In this document: piece by piece, positions 20,866-32,084 of the stretch | Layout of the letters: each line of letters starts with the position of its first letter | Position numbering within the stretch: position 1 is the first letter of the stretch | Assembly (NCBI GenBank): GCA_003339415.1 | Contig: PDHQ01000046.1 | Span: 65,119-129,118 of the forward strand | Length of the DNA stretch: 64,000 nucleotides | From: Ophiocordyceps camponoti-saundersi (nom. inval.) | Lineage: Eukaryota > Ascomycota > Sordariomycetes > Hypocreales > Ophiocordycipitaceae | Direction: 5' to 3' | The notes under the pieces: generated by a model | What the model was told of the DNA's origin: nothing | The model's input: only the letters and a program-made list of their open reading frames with translations | Databases searched by the model: none | Made by a program: the position numbers and the translations under genes

Positions 20866-21458
20866 ATGTCCGTCTCTCGGGCTGCTGCGGCCACTTGTAC
20901 GGGCTTGCGGCTACGAACGGCCTTCGTCGCATCGCAGCATGCAACGCCACGACCGCGGAATCCGATGCCGGCTCCTCTACGCCGCATCGCGACATCAGCG
21001 CCACGCTATCACGGACATATTGAGCCGCCCAAGCCCGGTCAGGAGTAAGCAGTCGATGCCTCTCGCTCTGAAGCTCTTCACTGGCTATCTAAAAGCCAGC
21101 TGACGAGTGACTTAGGCTCTACGTCACCTTCATCGACAAGGAGAGCGTCCAGCACAAATTTGCCGTTTCCGAGGGTGACAACCTGCTCGACATCGCGCAA
21201 GCCAACGATCTCGAGATGGAGGGCGCCTGTGGCGGCTCATGCGCGTGCTCGACTTGTCACGTTATCGTCGCTGACGAAAGTTACTACGATAAAATGCCCG
21301 AGCCCGACGACGACGAAAACGACATGCTGGACCTGGCTTTTGGCCTGACCGAGACCAGCCGCTTGGGCTGCCAGGTCAAGATGACAAAAGAGCTGGACGG
21401 TCTCGTTGTCAAGTTGCCTTCCATGACGCGCAACTTGCAGGCGAGCGACTTCCAATAA
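20866..21458 (+). CDS. YAH1: Mitochondrial [2Fe-2S] ferredoxin (adrenodoxin type)
   Basis: Two exons, 20866-21044 and 21116-21458, encode 173 residues. Residues 1-50 are rich in Arg, Ala and Ser and lack acidic residues, as expected for a matrix targeting peptide. The mature part starts near LYVTFIDKE. The cluster motif CGGSCACSTC gives the C-x5-C-x2-C spacing of adrenodoxins; the fourth ligand lies in RLGCQV. An extra Cys sits between the first two ligands. Acidic PEPDDDEND residues form the partner-binding helix. Yah1 passes electrons from ferredoxin reductase to Fe-S cluster assembly and to Coq6/Cox15 (established for yeast). The join uses GTAAGC and TTAG with a GCTGAC branch. Tail-to-tail with RRP15, 143 bp between stops. 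Confidence 0.95.
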
Positions 21459-21601
21459 CCCGAGATACTGTACAATATGTGACGGAGAAAATGCCATTTA
21501 CGTATTGCGTTCCAGTTATGGGGCGCGACGCCATTAGAACTAGTCGACGAGGGCGGACTGAGGACAAGCTTCACTCATCTCTCCTATCATCACCGCTTGC
21601 C

Positions 21602-22507
21602 TCAGGCTTCCTCCAGTGCAGCTTTTCTTAAACCGCCTCCTCCCGAGGCGATCAGCTCGAGGAAGCCCTTCTTGCTCAGCTCGTTGATCTTCTCCTTCCG
21701 ACGGTCAGATGTGACAACGCCAGACCTTTTTGTTTCCTTATCGGCCTCATTGGCCTTGATTTGCGCCGCCCGCACGGCGTTGAACATTTTAATGACACCT
21801 CGCTTTGCCACGTCTCGCAGTTTGCGTTCCCTGTTGACCAAGTTGGCCGTCGACGTTGTGGATTCGATGTTGTTGGACGCTAGAAGTACGTCTTTTATGC
21901 GTCCCTTTTCCAGAGCCATCCTCTTCTGCTCCTTGAGATGTCGCCTGGCCTTTGCCTCGAGAGCGATATCGATGGCGGCTTTTGAAGCTTCATGAGCCGC
22001 AGCGCTTCGAGCCAGTACCGGGTCTGGCCGTTTGGAGGAGGACAGCTTGGTGGATAGGATCTTGGAGAGGGATGTTGCAAAGGCGTTGGGATCGTTTCGC
22101 TTGGATTTCATTTTACCCCGAGACGAAGATTTTTTTCGATCTGACTGGTCGATGTCTGAGTCGTCGTCATCGTCGTCGTCGTCGTCGTCGTCATCGTCTT
22201 CTCCGTCATTACTTTCCTCTACATCTTCCCCGTTCACGTCTGCCGTAGCGGCGCTGGTTCCTTTGGGTTTTCGTTTCTTCTTCACATCCTGCTTAGATAA
22301 AGAGCTTTCTCCATCGGTACTCGAGTCATCGTTTTCCTCCGCTTCGTCGACGGCGGCATCGAGAACATCGTGGTCCGAGTCGAGCGCTTCGACTCCCTCT
22401 TCGCCCTCCGAGTCGCTACTGTGGTATTCGCAACGCTTCTTTTGCTTTTTCGACGGCCGCTGTGTCCGCGCTTCATTCGGACGCTTCTTGTTGGAAACGC
22501 CAGCCAT
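21602..22507 (-). CDS. RRP15: Ribosome biogenesis protein Rrp15
   Basis: A single exon of 301 residues. The first half is basic then strongly acidic, with a run of about 12 Asp near residue 110. The second half has the Rrp15p domain: FATSLSKILSTKL, KRPDPVLARS, ERKLRDVAKRGVIKMFNAV and a C-terminal KKGFLELIASGG motif. Rrp15 is a nucleolar pre-60S factor needed for 27S pre-rRNA processing (yeast). The start ATG at 2250x gives MAGVSNKKRP, a normal basic N-terminus. Together with the DHR1-type helicase this is the second ribosome-assembly gene in the window, but they are 19 kb apart and not linked in operation. Confidence 0.92.
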   Translation of the reverse strand: MAGVSNKKRPNEARTQRPSKKQKKRCEYHSSDSEGEEGVEALDSDHDVLDAAVDEAEENDDSSTDGESSLSKQDVKKKRKPKGTSAATADVNGEDVEESNDGEDDDDDDDDDDDDDSDIDQSDRKKSSSRGKMKSKRNDPNAFATSLSKILSTKLSSSKRPDPVLARSAAAHEASKAAIDIALEAKARRHLKEQKRMALEKGRIKDVLLASNNIESTTSTANLVNRERKLRDVAKRGVIKMFNAVRAAQIKANEADKETKRSGVVTSDRRKEKINELSKKGFLELIASGGGGLRKAALEEA

Positions 22508-23637
22508 TTGCCGTCTGCTCGTTGGCGTGCAACCACGCGGTGTCTCGACTATGAGGTTGATTTTTCATGCGTCTTTTCCAAGGACCATAGAAGGGCCGAT
22601 GATCCGGTGTGCCATTAGATAATCATGTAATCCTGGGGTGTGCGATGAGGAATGCCCCTGTAGGCCCTCCCTCGGAGTCCCGAACGGCGGGGCAGGTCCG
22701 GATGTGGGGCCGCTTCACCCTTGACCTTCATTTTGACAATGCCTAGGGTTAGGGTACTAACGAGTCAACGACCACCTACGAATATATGCGACATGTTTAC
22801 CTTCACCCGGCTTCAAGCAATGCTCTCAACTACCTATGGCGTTTCTACTCATCCAAACCACTAAAAGCTACATGTCCCTCATTCAGCTGTGGTTGTTTCT
22901 CTCTGCATTTTCATCTGGTAGGTATATACAGTCCTTCTGAGAAACCCGCTTCCTGCACAGCGGGTTTCGAGGACTTGGTAATGGTTGCGTGGAATCTGCT
23001 TTGTCTGTAGGGGTCTAGAGAGCACATGGAGGGAAGTTCTGAAAGGGGTTGACTGAGATAGAATTAGAGTAGTTCATACGTGAAACACCAAACACTTTCC
23101 TTCAATAGACTGAATTCTAAACTTTCTATTGCTGCCTTCATGCCGGGTCTACGACTGCAATATGATGCCTTGAATCCTTGCTTCCGCATCCTTTGCGAAA
23201 CCGACAACAGGATGGAGGGAACCGAACAGCTCTAGTTTACCTTCAACCCACATTCACTAGATCTCAAACAACGACAGCGGGCTGACAGTTCTATAACTTC
23301 TTGCCAACTGCTGCAATTCTATCAAGATGTTGTTCAGCCAACCGTGGAACAACCTACCTTCCAGGGACGCTCGAGTTCAAACACAACCGTAAGCTGCCAT
23401 GTCCGTAAACGTGCAGTCTTACTGTTTAATCGAAACACTTTTCATTGAACAGGCTACAAGAAATAGAATTGCTCGGTACCGTACATCATACATGTAGACG
23501 TGGAAAGGCCTAGTTACCCTCTTAACAGCACGGGATCGTCGCCGTGCGAGAGGTATTAGGATACATGGTATTATCCCATCCCATCACAGGTCTCACTTGA
23601 GGAATGTGTGATTCCCGTTATCGTCTTGTCAGCACGT
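22508..23637. other. Gene-free AT-richer region
   Basis: About 1.1 kb upstream of RRP15 and downstream of the PhoD-like gene. It is richer in A/T than its neighbours and holds no frame above about 75 codons. Two telomere-like TTAGGG-type units near 22744 are isolated. No transposon remnants were recognised. Confidence 0.45.
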
Positions 23638-25688
23638 TCACCGAGAAAAGGACAGCTTGAACCTATCCCAAAACGACCCTCCCACCGTGAACTTCTTAGG
23701 CTCTGGTGCCTCGAAAAGCCGCGTGCTCCATCTCTCCTCGCCATCTATGAATAGTTCGTAGTCGAGCACGCTTTTACCCGCGATGTTCTGGATAGTAAAA
23801 GCTCCAAACTTGGATGTGCCGGCGGGAATGTATCTATAGATGCTTGTCAGCGGTCGTGTCCACAAAGAATATGTATAAGTCGCCACGATAACTCACTTCA
23901 ACATGACGTCCTCGTCGTCCTGTTGCTTGTAGGTCGGGATCGGAGACGCAAACTGGTTCAGCGGACTCGTGGAGAACTCAAAGGCAGAAGCAGCCTCCGA
24001 CCATTGAGACTCCGGTGGTGGGGGAAACTTGGTAGCGGCAAACTCGTGTCGGTCTCCTGAAAGAACGACAACGGTGATGCCACGGCTACCGGCCGCCCAC
24101 ATGGCCTCGAGGATCTTCTTCCGCTCCACCAAGAACCCTCCCCATGTGTCCTTGACGTTAACAGGCCAGTTTTTGGTAAAGGGCACGGAAGAGGCGACAA
24201 ATTTCCACTTCACCCCTGTGGGCTCCGGCCGCGCCAGCCACGCCAGGAAATCCGCGAGCTGTTCTTCGCCCAGCATCGTCTTTTCCGACTCGTCAAACGG
24301 CACGTTGTTGCTGGAGCGATAACTGCGAGTATCCAGCATAAAAAAGCTGGCAGGACCTTGAACGAATTCAAACCATGTCGCCTTGGCACGTCCCTCAGCT
24401 CGGCTGTCGGTATTCGCGGCAGGGGGGTTGACTTGTGCTTGGTAAATGTGCCACGGATCGACGGCGGCCTTGTATACGCCGGTGGTGTTGGACGACCAGT
24501 CGTTGGATATCTCGTGATCGTCGAGAACATGGATCCAGCTCAAGTTCTGGCCGATAGGGGCCCAATCGGGGGATGCATATACCTGACGATACTGCATTCG
24601 GTACTCTTCAGTGGACTTGCCGAACCTTTGCGGAACATCGATGTAAATGAAATCACCCAAAAACAGCATGAATTGTGCTCCGAGGTCGGGCAGCTTGTTG
24701 GCGAGGTGACGCACGCCCGGGATGGCGAGAGGGTGATCAAGCGGATTATAAGGGAAACGAGGTAAAATGCAAGAAGTTGAAAGAAAGGTAAACTTCCCGC
24801 CGTTGTATTTTGGAACGGCACCCGGCATGGGCGGAACGAGAAACTCGCCCGCATGGTTGTTTGACGTCCTCCACTCGTAGCGCTGCTGCTCAGTATGCCC
24901 GAGAGGAGCGTGGATGACGGCGGTGAAGTCAGTCACGTTTGAAGTCCAGTCGGCCTGACCAGCCTTTCGCCACAGCGGGTTGTCCAACGGCTGCTGGGAT
25001 TCCTTGATGCGGACTTCAAGAATGACAGGCAGCTTGGCTTGATCGGGTTCTCGTATCAAGAACCTTGCCTCGGTCGGTGAGACGTATCCCAAGCGAACGA
25101 AGGATAAGTCGTGAGACGGAAAATACCATCGTGCCCGAAACAGGGCGTCGGTGGCCATGCCGGCTAAAAGCAGGTTGACGAGCAGGGCCAGGGCAGAAAG
25201 TTTTGGACGCGCAGCGCTCGGCGTACCGAATAAGAGCACTTTCCATGGTCTCGGTACCTTTTCTGCAAAGATGACGCGTTCTGTGACATCAACATCTACC
25301 TTGGTGGCAACATGGGGACCTCGCTGGACGGAGACTCCGTTCTTGGTCAATAGAGGGGTTCTCGACGTGACCGCAGTTTCCTTGACGACAGCATCGATTC
25401 GGTCTTCGACAGCTCGATAGTCAGGCTTGATGAAGTAGCTTGATATGAATGCCGGAACGTATACGGCGAAGAGGGCAAGGGTAACGGATGCTAAATGGGC
25501 CTAAAAGCCGAGTCAGCAGTCTTCGACGGTTTCTAGCGTCGTGACGTTCAACTAACGGGAAACTGGCGAGTAAGTCAGTTCACGGTCCATGAGGTAGCGT
25601 CAGGGAGACGAACAAAGCGAAAGAAAATGACAGACGATATCCGTAACGCGACCGAAACTACGGTAGCAAGCCCTGTTTGCAGAGCCAT
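23638..25688 (-). CDS. PhoD-like metallophosphatase with N-terminal membrane segments
   Basis: Four exons, 25688-25614, 25562-25557, 25500-23897 and 23833-23638, encode 626 residues. Hydrophobic segments at about residues 5-25, 28-47 and 106-125 suggest a membrane-bound enzyme. The metallophosphatase domain shows FLGDFIYID, HVLDDHEISNDW and VVLSGDRHEF, which hold the expected Asp/Asn/His metal ligands of the alkaline phosphatase D superfamily. The substrate is unknown; fungal members are usually called alkaline phosphatase D-related. Exon 2 is a 6-nt micro-exon encoding Phe-Pro that restores a P-x-H motif. Without it frame is kept and the motif is lost. Its flanks have CTGAC branch points at good distances. 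The C-terminal exon begins YIPAGTSKFG. Divergent from the p24 gene. Confidence 0.82.
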
Positions 25689-26154
25689 GGCGTGTTTGTC
25701 TTGGCGAGGCAGGCGACAATCGACAATCGACGAAGCTATGTCATTCGTGTAGTTTGACGGGATAGAGCCAGATAAGCTACCGGGCGTCTCCCGTTCGTTT
25801 AAGAGGCAGGTGATATTGCAAGGGAGGCAGCATGAAGTTGACGAAACCGTGGATCGTTGAGACGTGCATTCATGTGCATATATCCGTACAATATGTACAT
25901 ATCCGTACATACGTCACCCGTACTTGGCTTTCCAGCCTTGTGGCGCAGGTATGGCTTGCCAGCTAAGGGACTGCGGATAAGAACCCGCTGATAGGGGGCG
26001 CCACTCCGTACAGGGGGCCGCTCCAAGGGAAATTCCGAGCCGAAGCTCATTCGTGGCCCCTTGATCTACCAGCCTCACAGAGCTCTCATCGCCATATACC
26101 GGCGACGACCTCGGCTCTACCTCCGCGACCTACCGAGCGACTCCGCGCGACATA
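25689..26154. promoter_or_regulatory. Divergent promoter region PhoD-like / p24
   Basis: About 465 bp between divergent start codons. Short repeated ATATCCGTACAATATGTACAT-like text lies near 25880-25910. No specific sites were identified. Confidence 0.4.
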
Positions 26155-26970
26155 ATGAGATTGCCTACCATCGCAGCGGGCGCCTTCGCTTGCCTTGTTA
26201 CTAATGTCATCGCCACGGCCCTGACGTATCAAGTGGACGCCGGCGAGAAGGCCTGCTTCTACGCCGAGACCCAAAAGGAAAACGAGAAGGTTGCCTTTTA
26301 CTTTGCGGTAGGTGGAACTGAATTTGCCTGTGTCAACAGCTTGCCCCTTACAATATTCATCTTTCTCAGGTCCAATCTGGTGGTTCTTTTGATGTCGATT
26401 ATCGTGTCGAGGGGCCGGGATCCAAGGTCATCCTCGAGGGCGAGAAGGAGCGTCAAGGCGACTTTGTCTTTTCGGCGCAACAAGTCGGCGAATACTCCTT
26501 CTGCTTCGACAATGAGATGAGTACATTCACAGAGAAAAAGATTGACATAGAAATTTCCGTCGGTCTCTCCAGTGACCCTACCCTCTGACTGGCCGGTGCT
26601 GATGCTTTCATAGAGCGAGCATGAGTCACGAACGGCGCAGCTGCCTTCGAAGCAGGGAACATCTCCCGAGCAAACGACGGTCCTCGAGGAATCCATCTTC
26701 AAGATTTCAGGCCAGCTGTCCACTATTTCGCGCAATCAAAAATACTTTCGAACTCGAGAAAACCGCAACTTTAGCACTGTCAATAGCACGGAGAAGCGAA
26801 TTGTCAACTTCAGCATGATTCAGATTTGTCTCATCGTCTGCATGGGTGCCCTGCAGGTCCTTGTTGTCAGGTTTTTCTTCCAGGTACGTCTTACCAAGCG
26901 TGTGCCGACTATGACCCCGGGCTTACGAACGACTTGTCCATTACAGGGAGCACGGAAAGGCTATGTATGA
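26155..26970 (+). CDS. p24 family cargo receptor (emp24/gp25L)
   Basis: Four exons, 26155-26307, 26370-26558, 26614-26883 and 26947-26970, encode 211 residues. A signal peptide (residues 1-22) precedes the GOLD domain (TYQVDAGEKACFY, GSFDVDYRVEGP, YSFCFDNEMS, giving the conserved disulfide pair). A coiled-coil and a single transmembrane helix (about 183-203) follow. The tail is GARKGYV, with a double aromatic/basic COPI/COPII signal style. p24 proteins cycle between ER and Golgi and help load GPI-anchored cargo into COPII vesicles (established). The final coding exon is only 24 nt. Intron 2 uses a GTCGGT donor with C at +3, chosen because it restores IEIS followed by the linker. It cannot be assigned to one yeast ERP paralog from sequence alone. 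Confidence 0.88.
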
Positions 26971-27593
26971 GGTATTCTGTATCACTTTGAATGGGCTGTC
27001 GTGCTGTGTTGGTCCGACAAGAAGTAAAAGCGAGGTCTCGGTGGCATCGCAATACTGGGAGGCGTCATACATGTCAGAAAGCCGTCACGAATACCCGCGA
27101 AGCAGTTTTCTGACTCACGCTTTGTTTGGTCGATAGCGTCGACTGCTGGACAGATGTTGAGGGCACGGACACGAGATTCTGGAGAGAGGGACCTGTTGCT
27201 TTGTAATTCTTTGAGCGTTGGCATAAGTTCAGTGAAACTGAAGCCTGAAAACTTCCGGGGTCCCAAATGATGGGCCTCCTCCAGCAGTAGGTGATATTCT
27301 TTGACCGTAGTAGGCAACAAGTACGCAGTCACGTCCGTTGCTACTTGACCTTTGAGTCTAACTATCTGTCTATCGATCTGATGGAATCACATTTGATATG
27401 GTCTTCCCCCAAGGACTCGTGTAAAAGCGTCAAAAGACGGTACGTAGAGTCAACAGTTGAGCCGGCCACACGCTTGCACCGCCACAATTGCTGCGCCACA
27501 ATTGGAAATTTACCTACCTTCTCCCCTACCACACAGACCAGGCTCCGCTGCCTCAACCAAGGAAACCAAACCACCTCAAGACCCCGATTCGAC
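26971..27593. promoter_or_regulatory. Spacer upstream of SNW/Prp45 gene
   Basis: Contains the unidentified leftward frame above and the leader of the SNW gene. Around 27475-27530 lie two CACAATTG-type motifs spaced about ten bases apart. Confidence 0.4.
26982..27332 (-). CDS. Unidentified small frame lacking an ATG, antisense side of p24/SNW spacer
   Basis: An open frame reading leftward encodes about 70 residues of protein-like composition (VKEYHLLLEEAHHLGPRKF, then SLSPESRVRALNICPAVDAI). A GTGAGT donor at 27118, a TCTGAC branch and a CCAG acceptor ending at 27055 look like a genuine 64-nt intron, after which the frame shifts. No ATG lies at the head of the frame. The first codon is GTG at 27332, and an upstream exon was not found before the SNW start at 27594. 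It may be a small gene with a missed first exon, a decayed gene or chance. No family recognised. Confidence 0.3.
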   Translation of the reverse strand: MTAYLLPTTVKEYHLLLEEAHHLGPRKFSGFSFTELMPTLKELQSNRSLSPESRVRALNICPAVDAIDQTKRESENCFAGIRDGFLTCMTPPSIAMPPRPRFYFLSDQHSTTAHSK

Positions 27594-29405
27594 ATGACCT
27601 CGATCGCCGCATCTCTCCAGGCGTCACTGCCGCAGCCAAAATATACGGGAGAAGATGAGGAGGAGGCGTCGCGGTCGCAGCAGCGCGGCCCGCGCATCAT
27701 CGGCGCCGGGCAGCTAGACGAAAGCCAACTGGTGCTGCGGCGAACGGGCCCGCCGCCGTACGGTCAACGGGTCGGATGGAGACCGCGGTCGCAGGAGGAT
27801 TTTGGAGACGGTGGTGCCTTTCCAGAGGTGCCAGTGGCTCAGTATCCGCTGGACATGGGCAAGAAGCACGCATCGAAGAGCAACGCCCTGGCGATCCAAG
27901 TCGATTCCGAGGGCCGGGTCAAATATGACGCTATCGCGCGCCGGGGCCACAGCGAAGGCCGTATCATCCACACGTCGTTCAAAGACCTGATCCCGTTGAG
28001 GCAGCGTGCAGATGCAGGCGAGATCGACCTTGCCCGCCCCGACAAGGAGACAGTAGCGGCGACGACGGAGAAGACCAAAAATGCCTTGGCGGCGCTCATC
28101 AGCGGAGCCGTAGCGGCACAGAAACCTAAGAATGTCGACGTTGGCCAGCGGAAAGAGGCCACGTATGTGCGCTATACGCCGGCGAACCAGATGGGCGACA
28201 ACTCGAAGAAGCAGGACCGTATCATCAAGATCGTCGAGCGGCAGAGGGATCCGATGGAACCTCCAAAATTTAAACACAAGAAGATTCCCCGGGGGCCTCC
28301 GTCGCCACCGCCACCCGTCATGCACTCGCCGCCCCGAAAGCTCACGGCCGAGGACCAGGAGATGTGGAAGATACCGCCACCCGTGTCGAATTGGAAGAAT
28401 CCCAAGGGCTTCACCGTTCCGCTAGACAAGCGCCTGGCCGCAGACGGACGTGGTCTTCACGACGTAGCCATCAACGACAAGCACGCTCAGTTTGCCGAGG
28501 CTGTCAAGATGGCCGAGCGGCACGCCCGCGAGGAGGTGCAACAGCGTGCCCTGATGCAGCAACGGCTCGCGGAGAAGGAGAAGGCTCAAAAAGAGGACAA
28601 TCTCCGGAACCTAGCCCAAAAAGCGCGAGACGATCGATCGGCAGTCGAACGTGGACGTAGAGACTCGAGGACATCACGATCGCGGTCAAGAAGCTACAGC
28701 TACTCTCAGTCTGATCAATCTGACAGCGAGGATGCCGACGTTCGGGAGCGCGAAAAGGCTCGGCGCGAGCGGCGGAAGGAGGAAGAGCGCAAGCTACGGC
28801 AGAACCGCATGGGCGCCGAGAGGCGCATTCAGGTCATGGCTCGGGAGCAGAACCGCGATATCTCGGAGAAAATTGCACTGGGGCTGGCAAAGCCGACGCA
28901 GTCGAAGGAGACTATGTATGACTCGCGCCTCTTCAATCAGTCGAGCGGTTTCGACAGCGGTTTCAACGAGGATAATCACTATGATAAGCCGCTATTTGCC
29001 GCTCAGGACGCCATCTCCAGCATCTACCGGCCTCGTGCGAATCTTGACGACGACGGCTATGACGAGGAGGCGGGCGACAAGGAGATGGCCAAGATTCACA
29101 AGGCCAGCCGCTTCGGCGAGGCCCTAGGCAAGGGGACCTTTCGAGGCGCGGCTGAAGCTGTGGTGGGTTCCTTTTTGACACTTCCTAACGCTACAGCAGC
29201 GGTGAGGAAACAAGGCACTGACGGGGCATGACAGGCACGCGAAGGGCCGGTACAATTCGAAAAGGAGGCTGCTGATCCCTTCAACGTCGACAAATTCCTA
29301 TCCGAGGTGGACCAGAGCTCCTCGTCGAAGCGGGCCTACGGACTTCAATCAGAAGCAGGCCGGAAAACGAAGCGGGCACGGGTGGACGACGAGGACGGCG
29401 AGTGA
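27594..29405 (+). CDS. PRP45: SNW/SKIP-domain splicing factor (Prp45)
   Basis: Two exons, 27594-29162 and 29235-29405, encode 579 residues. The SKIP/SNW domain is complete: YPLDMGKK, a DLIPLRQR segment, YTPANQM, IPRGPPSPPPPVMHSPPRK and the name-giving SNWKNPKGFT near residue 265. A charged coiled region with RS/SYSYSQ residues, then RDISEKIALG, YDSRLFNQSSG and a C-terminal EGPVQFE follow, all conserved in fungal and animal SKIP. The protein joins the active spliceosome with the Prp19 complex and also contacts chromatin factors (established). The donor GTGGGT is preferred to the adjacent GTGGTG because it leaves the one residue normally found between AAEA and AREGP. The intron contains a stop if retained. 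Confidence 0.93.
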
Positions 29406-30019
29406 AGACGCGTACATACACTACGACGTCGAGGAGCCAGGTAGTTGCCGCCTACATTGCTGCATGTGTATACGCACACTGAGCATCTGGAGCTGTGTTT
29501 CTTGTCTTGTCGCCCAAGTCATGCACCGGTTTTATACAACCTTGTCTATCTAGTACAAACTAACGAACTACTAAGGCGGCTGCACATTCAACGTCATTCT
29601 TCACTTGTCTTACCCAGCCCGCCTAGCCTGAAGGGTTCCTTCACACAGCACGGATGGAGCGACGGCAAGCATTCCTTGATGAGCGTCGTGACCGGAAGTC
29701 GTTCACTGCCCAGGCACGAACCGCTTGCGTCGCGCGCGCGCACTAGCTTACTCTGGATTGTAGGTTTCGTTGTTGATGGGGAACGGCTCAAGCGCGGGAG
29801 GTAATAAACGGCGACACGCGAGGCATGGCCGGAAGAGAGAGGGGGAGAACAAGGGGGGGGCAACGAGCGGCCCGCCCCGGTTCGGAGAAGACGGAGAGCA
29901 AGAGAGAAAAAAAGGTTCAATCTATCACGAAATGAGAAAAGGCTTTTCAATCATCCAATAAAGGGGGGAAGGTTGCACGGGAAGGGATTGTGAGCGTGAT
30001 TAGAAGGAGGGAGACTTGT

Positions 30020-30068
<49 letters not shown>

Positions 30069-30185
30069 CGCTGTCTCAATCTGCGTCAACGACGACAATC
30101 CCCAGCGCTTCTTGTCGAGTCATCCTCCATCTCGAAAGGGTCGTCCAAGTCCGTCGTCGCCATCTTGGACAGCATCCGCGCAACG
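29406..30185. promoter_or_regulatory. Spacer with (AG)n tract upstream of GH16 gene
   Basis: 3' flank of PRP45 and leader of the glucanase gene. A long (AG)n tract occupies about 30021-30068, just upstream of the start codon. Nothing else is recognised. Confidence 0.5.
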
Positions 30186-31628
30186 ATGCAGCACGAAGAG
30201 CCGGACAAGTCCGGGGGTCTGCCCCCCCGGTACGATGACATGGACTTTGCGCAAGCGAGTCGGCAGGCCAAGGAGGCGATGCCTTGGTGGGAGCCTCGGT
30301 TCTGGGGCAAGAGGATATGGGCCGCTGTGGTTGGAGTCGTCGTCGTCATCGTCGTTGTTGCCATCGTCGTCGCCGTCGCCGTCTCCTTGTCTGGTCATGG
30401 GTCGTATCCGAACTACAAGCCTTTGACTTATGTTTTGCGCGATACTTGTGAGTTGTCTTCTTTCCTGTTCAGAGGAGAGAGAGAGAGAGAAGAGCGAGGG
30501 GTCTTTTCTGACCTTTGGTTTAGATGAGGGCGAGACCTTCTTCGATCAGTTCAACTTCTTTACTGGTTATGATCCCGGTGAGTTTGGAAACCCCCATTTC
30601 ATCCCTTGGATCTTCCCGTCTCAAGTTCCCTCGCAGGGGCATCGACTGAGTGGCTGACATCTCACAGCAAAGGGATTTGTCCATTATGTTCCGCGACCAC
30701 AGGCCCAACAGCTGGTGAGGACACGAGACCTTTTCTCCCTTTCCCCTTTTCACCACCTTTCTGTACGGAGCTAATCTCCTCAGCGCAGAACCTGACATTC
30801 GCGTCATCGAATACAGCCGTCGTCAAGGTCGACACCTCCGTCGGACCTGGTTCAAAGCCAGATGCCTCCACAGGCCGATTCGCCGTCCGACTTGAGTCGA
30901 AGAAGACGTACGGGAGCGGCCTGTTCGTCTTCGACGTCAAGCATACGCCTTACGCCTGCGGCGCGTGGCCAGCTCTATGGCTGACCGACCCTTCGCACTG
31001 GCCTGATCACGGCGAGATAGACATCATGGAGTCGATCAACAACGGCGCGGCAGGGAATCAGATGACGCTTCATACCACCGCCGGCTGCTCCATGGATGTA
31101 CGGCGAAAGATGACGGGAAAGGCACTGCAAGGCGACTGCAATCAGGCCAGTAACGGTAACGCCGGCTGCGGCGTCACTGGAAACCGTGACTCTTTCGGCC
31201 CGGCTCTCAACGCCGCTGGCGGGAGCGTCATGGCCATGGAGTGGCGCGAGGCCGGCATTCGCATATGGCAGTTCGCTCGCAAGTCCGTGCCCCACGACGT
31301 CCTCTCCAGGAAGCCGAATCCTGCCAACTGGGGCACCGCCTCTGCTGATTTCCCCAACACGCGCTGTGGTATCGGATCGCTCTTTCGGAACAACTCCATC
31401 GTCATCAACATCGATCTATGTGGTGACATGGTTTACGGCACCTGGGATCATTCTTCATGTGAGTGAAAGCCGTATCCAGCTTCTGTGTCTCTATCCTGAA
31501 AGATGCTGACGGGTCGAGAATCAGGTCCGGGTACCTGCACGGATCTCGTCGCCAAACGACCCGACATCTTCAAGACGGCGTATTGGGAGTTTGGATCTTT
31601 CCAAGTCTATCAACCTTCATCTTCATAA
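30186..31628 (+). CDS. Type II membrane GH16 endo-beta-glucanase
   Basis: Five exons, 30186-30447, 30524-30577, 30668-30714, 30789-31458 and 31525-31628, encode 378 residues. The short Met-Gln-His-Glu head is cytosolic. A strong transmembrane helix of Val/Ile/Ala follows at about residues 45-68, after WWEPRFWGKR. The lumenal or extracellular GH16 domain begins near FFDQFNFFTGYDP. The catalytic motif is GEIDIMES (nucleophile and acid Glu around Asp). WPALWL, HTTAGC and IWQFAR-like segments match fungal endo-1,3(4)-beta-glucanases. Members cut or remodel beta-glucan in the wall; substrate preference is not known. The N-terminal anchor instead of a cleaved signal marks the membrane-bound subgroup. 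All five joins restore conserved text; three introns contain CTGAC-type branch points. Confidence 0.9.
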
Positions 31629-32084
31629 GCTTGCGAGGCAGCAGCGTCGCGTCATCCAACTAATTTTCTTCTTCTTCCTTTGCTTCAAGATGGAGAGCCG
31701 CCCTGCTTGTCGTGGTATGATAAGAGATGAAGCTCGGCGGACGTGGGCACAACGAACTGAGAGATCAGCCAGATATGATGGTAAGCGACGAGTTGTTTTT
31801 TTTCTAGGGGGTCGGACGATATTTCGCCGCTTCATTCCTCGACATCATGACTCACTTCGCAGAGCTGAGAGATTGAGGATGTGTAAAGTACATTGGGGGA
31901 AAAGAAGAGGAAGAAGAAAGACAAAACGTTGAAAATCGCAGGCAGCGTCTCCTGAAATCCCCCCCCTATTCGCAATGCCCTCTCTCTATATCCGTATAGA
32001 TATGCTATCCCAGAACGCCCATGACTCCCCAACGAACAAACAGCCAAGATATCATATCAACACAGCTTATCCCCATCTTCTTCC
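31629..32084. other. Convergent spacer GH16 / TIM22
   Basis: 3' regions of two convergent genes. No credible frame is seen. Confidence 0.45.

Noticed and set aside
22742..22756. Telomere-like TTAGGG text in the AT-richer spacer
   Set aside because: Only about two units; interior position flanked by housekeeping genes gives no support for a former chromosome end.
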